Origin: Planctomycetota bacterium
GTDB taxonomy: Bacteria; Planctomycetota; Phycisphaerae; UBA1845; UTPLA1
Assembly: GCA_027295245.1 (NCBI GenBank)
Contig: JAPULF010000557.1
Coordinates: 1 to 6,086 of the forward strand
Length of the DNA: 6,086 nucleotides
Direction of reading: 5' to 3'
The notes below the pieces were generated by a model, which saw only the letters and a list, made by a program, of their open reading frames with translations, did no database searches and had not been told where the DNA came from. Every line of letters starts with the position of its first letter. Position 1 is the first letter of the stretch. Below are positions 5,391-6,086 of this stretch, in pieces. Made by a program: the position numbers and the translations under genes.

Positions 5391-6086
5391 ATGCCGAACG
5401 GACAGATGCATCCTCGAACCAACGCCCGCATCGGTGCGGCGCTGCATATCGGTTGGATCCTCATACTCTTCACCTGCCCTCGAACCGGGGGCGACGATTC
5501 CGGCATGACGCTCCTGGACGTCGCGCGACTGCAACAAGTCGGCTCGGTCGAAGTCTCGCCGAACGGCCGTCTCATCGCCTACGTCAAGAGCGTGCCGCGC
5601 GAGCCTTGGAAGAAGTCGGACAGGGACGAGAAGGTCAAGGACGGAAGCGCCTGGAGTGAATTGCACGTCGTTGATTTGAAAGGGGATTCACGCCCATTCG
5701 TCACCGGAAAGGTGAGCGTCGGATCCGTGGACTGGTCGCCGAACGGCGATCGAATCTCATTCCTCGCCAAGCGCGGGGAGGATAAACACAAGTATCTATA
5801 CGTAATCCCGATCGACGGGGGTGAGGCCCGATCGGTCGTCAGGCATGACACGGACATCACGGATTATTCCTGGAGCCCGAACGGAAATCGCGTCGCGTTT
5901 CTCGCGAAGGCGAAACCCGACAAGAAGCTGAAGAAACAGAAGGACAAGGGGTTCAAGCAGGAGGTCTATGAGGAAGACTGGACGCCGGTCCTGGTTTGGA
6001 TCGTCGATACGGCAGATTCCTCGGCCGAGCCCGTGTCTCTCGAACTGCCGGGGTCGGCGTCATCGGTCCACTGGAGCCCGGTCGGT
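5391..6086 (+). CDS. S9 family (prolyl oligopeptidase-like) peptidase, N-terminal part, cut by the window end
   Basis: The first 232 residues are present and the frame runs off the window. Residues 13-29 form a hydrophobic export signal (IGWILILFTC) after Arg9 and Arg13. Cys29 is preceded by LFT, a poor lipobox, so ordinary signal peptidase cleavage is more likely than a lipoprotein. From about 40 on it is a TolB/DPP4-like beta-propeller: SPNG or WSP turns recur at 56-59, 116-119, 163-166 and 229, each opening a blade with an (I/V)(A/S)(F/Y) strand. The EVYEEDW segment (191-197) is typical of S9 acylaminoacyl-peptidase-like proteins. The Ser-Asp-His hydrolase domain should follow downstream, outside view, so activity cannot be verified. 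A Lys-rich insert (174-189) interrupts the third blade. GGAGGG at 5373-5378 is 12 bases from ATG 5391, rather far; ATG 5406 is a possible alternative. It is divergent from the PilZ gene. Confidence 0.87.
   Translation, partial: MPNGQMHPRTNARIGAALHIGWILILFTCPRTGGDDSGMTLLDVARLQQVGSVEVSPNGRLIAYVKSVPREPWKKSDRDEKVKDGSAWSELHVVDLKGDSRPFVTGKVSVGSVDWSPNGDRISFLAKRGEDKHKYLYVIPIDGGEARSVVRHDTDITDYSWSPNGNRVAFLAKAKPDKKLKKQKDKGFKQEVYEEDWTPVLVWIVDTADSSAEPVSLELPGSASSVHWSPVG

Noticed and set aside
5160..5666. Open minus-strand frame (168 codons) over the divergent gap and the peptidase start
   Set aside because: It lacks motifs and overlaps the signal peptide and first propeller blade of the S9 peptidase on the plus strand.

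Overview
This is a GC-rich (roughly 60% by eye) bacterial chromosome fragment with six protein-coding genes, none of them a transposase, phage or CRISPR gene. Two different sigma-70 family genes, a zinc-less single-pass anti-sigma protein and a secreted PDZ protein with no protease domain fit a Planctomycetota-like bacterium. That assignment is inference from gene style; no rRNA or marker gene is present to prove it.

Layout. 7-726 (+): a sigma factor with regions 1.2, 2 and 4, closed by a strong intrinsic terminator (753-789). 867-3389 (all -): an apparent operon, read right to left, of an ECF sigma factor, a membrane anti-sigma factor whose GTG start overlaps the sigma stop codon, and an exported PDZ-domain protein with its own strong Shine-Dalgarno site. 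3536-4495 (-): a UbiA-superfamily enzyme of the decaprenyl-phosphate phosphoribosyltransferase type, starting at TTG. About 4623-5132 (-): a PilZ-domain protein, the expected c-di-GMP receptor fold, with both binding motifs present. 5391 to the window edge (+): the amino-terminal beta-propeller part of a family S9 (prolyl oligopeptidase-like) peptidase, divergent from the PilZ gene.

How the genes work together. The most coherent unit is the sigma / anti-sigma / PDZ operon. The anti-sigma factor would hold the ECF sigma factor at the inner membrane, and the exported PDZ protein, encoded directly downstream, is a candidate signal-sensing or client-binding partner. The PDZ protein carries a roughly 40-residue module twice in its carboxy-terminal half, which is the least explained structure in the window. 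The UbiA, PilZ and S9 genes look like independent units of envelope polymer synthesis, c-di-GMP signalling and protein or peptide turnover. All promoter calls are weak pattern matches. I saw no tRNA, rRNA, riboswitch, insertion sequence or phage attachment site.
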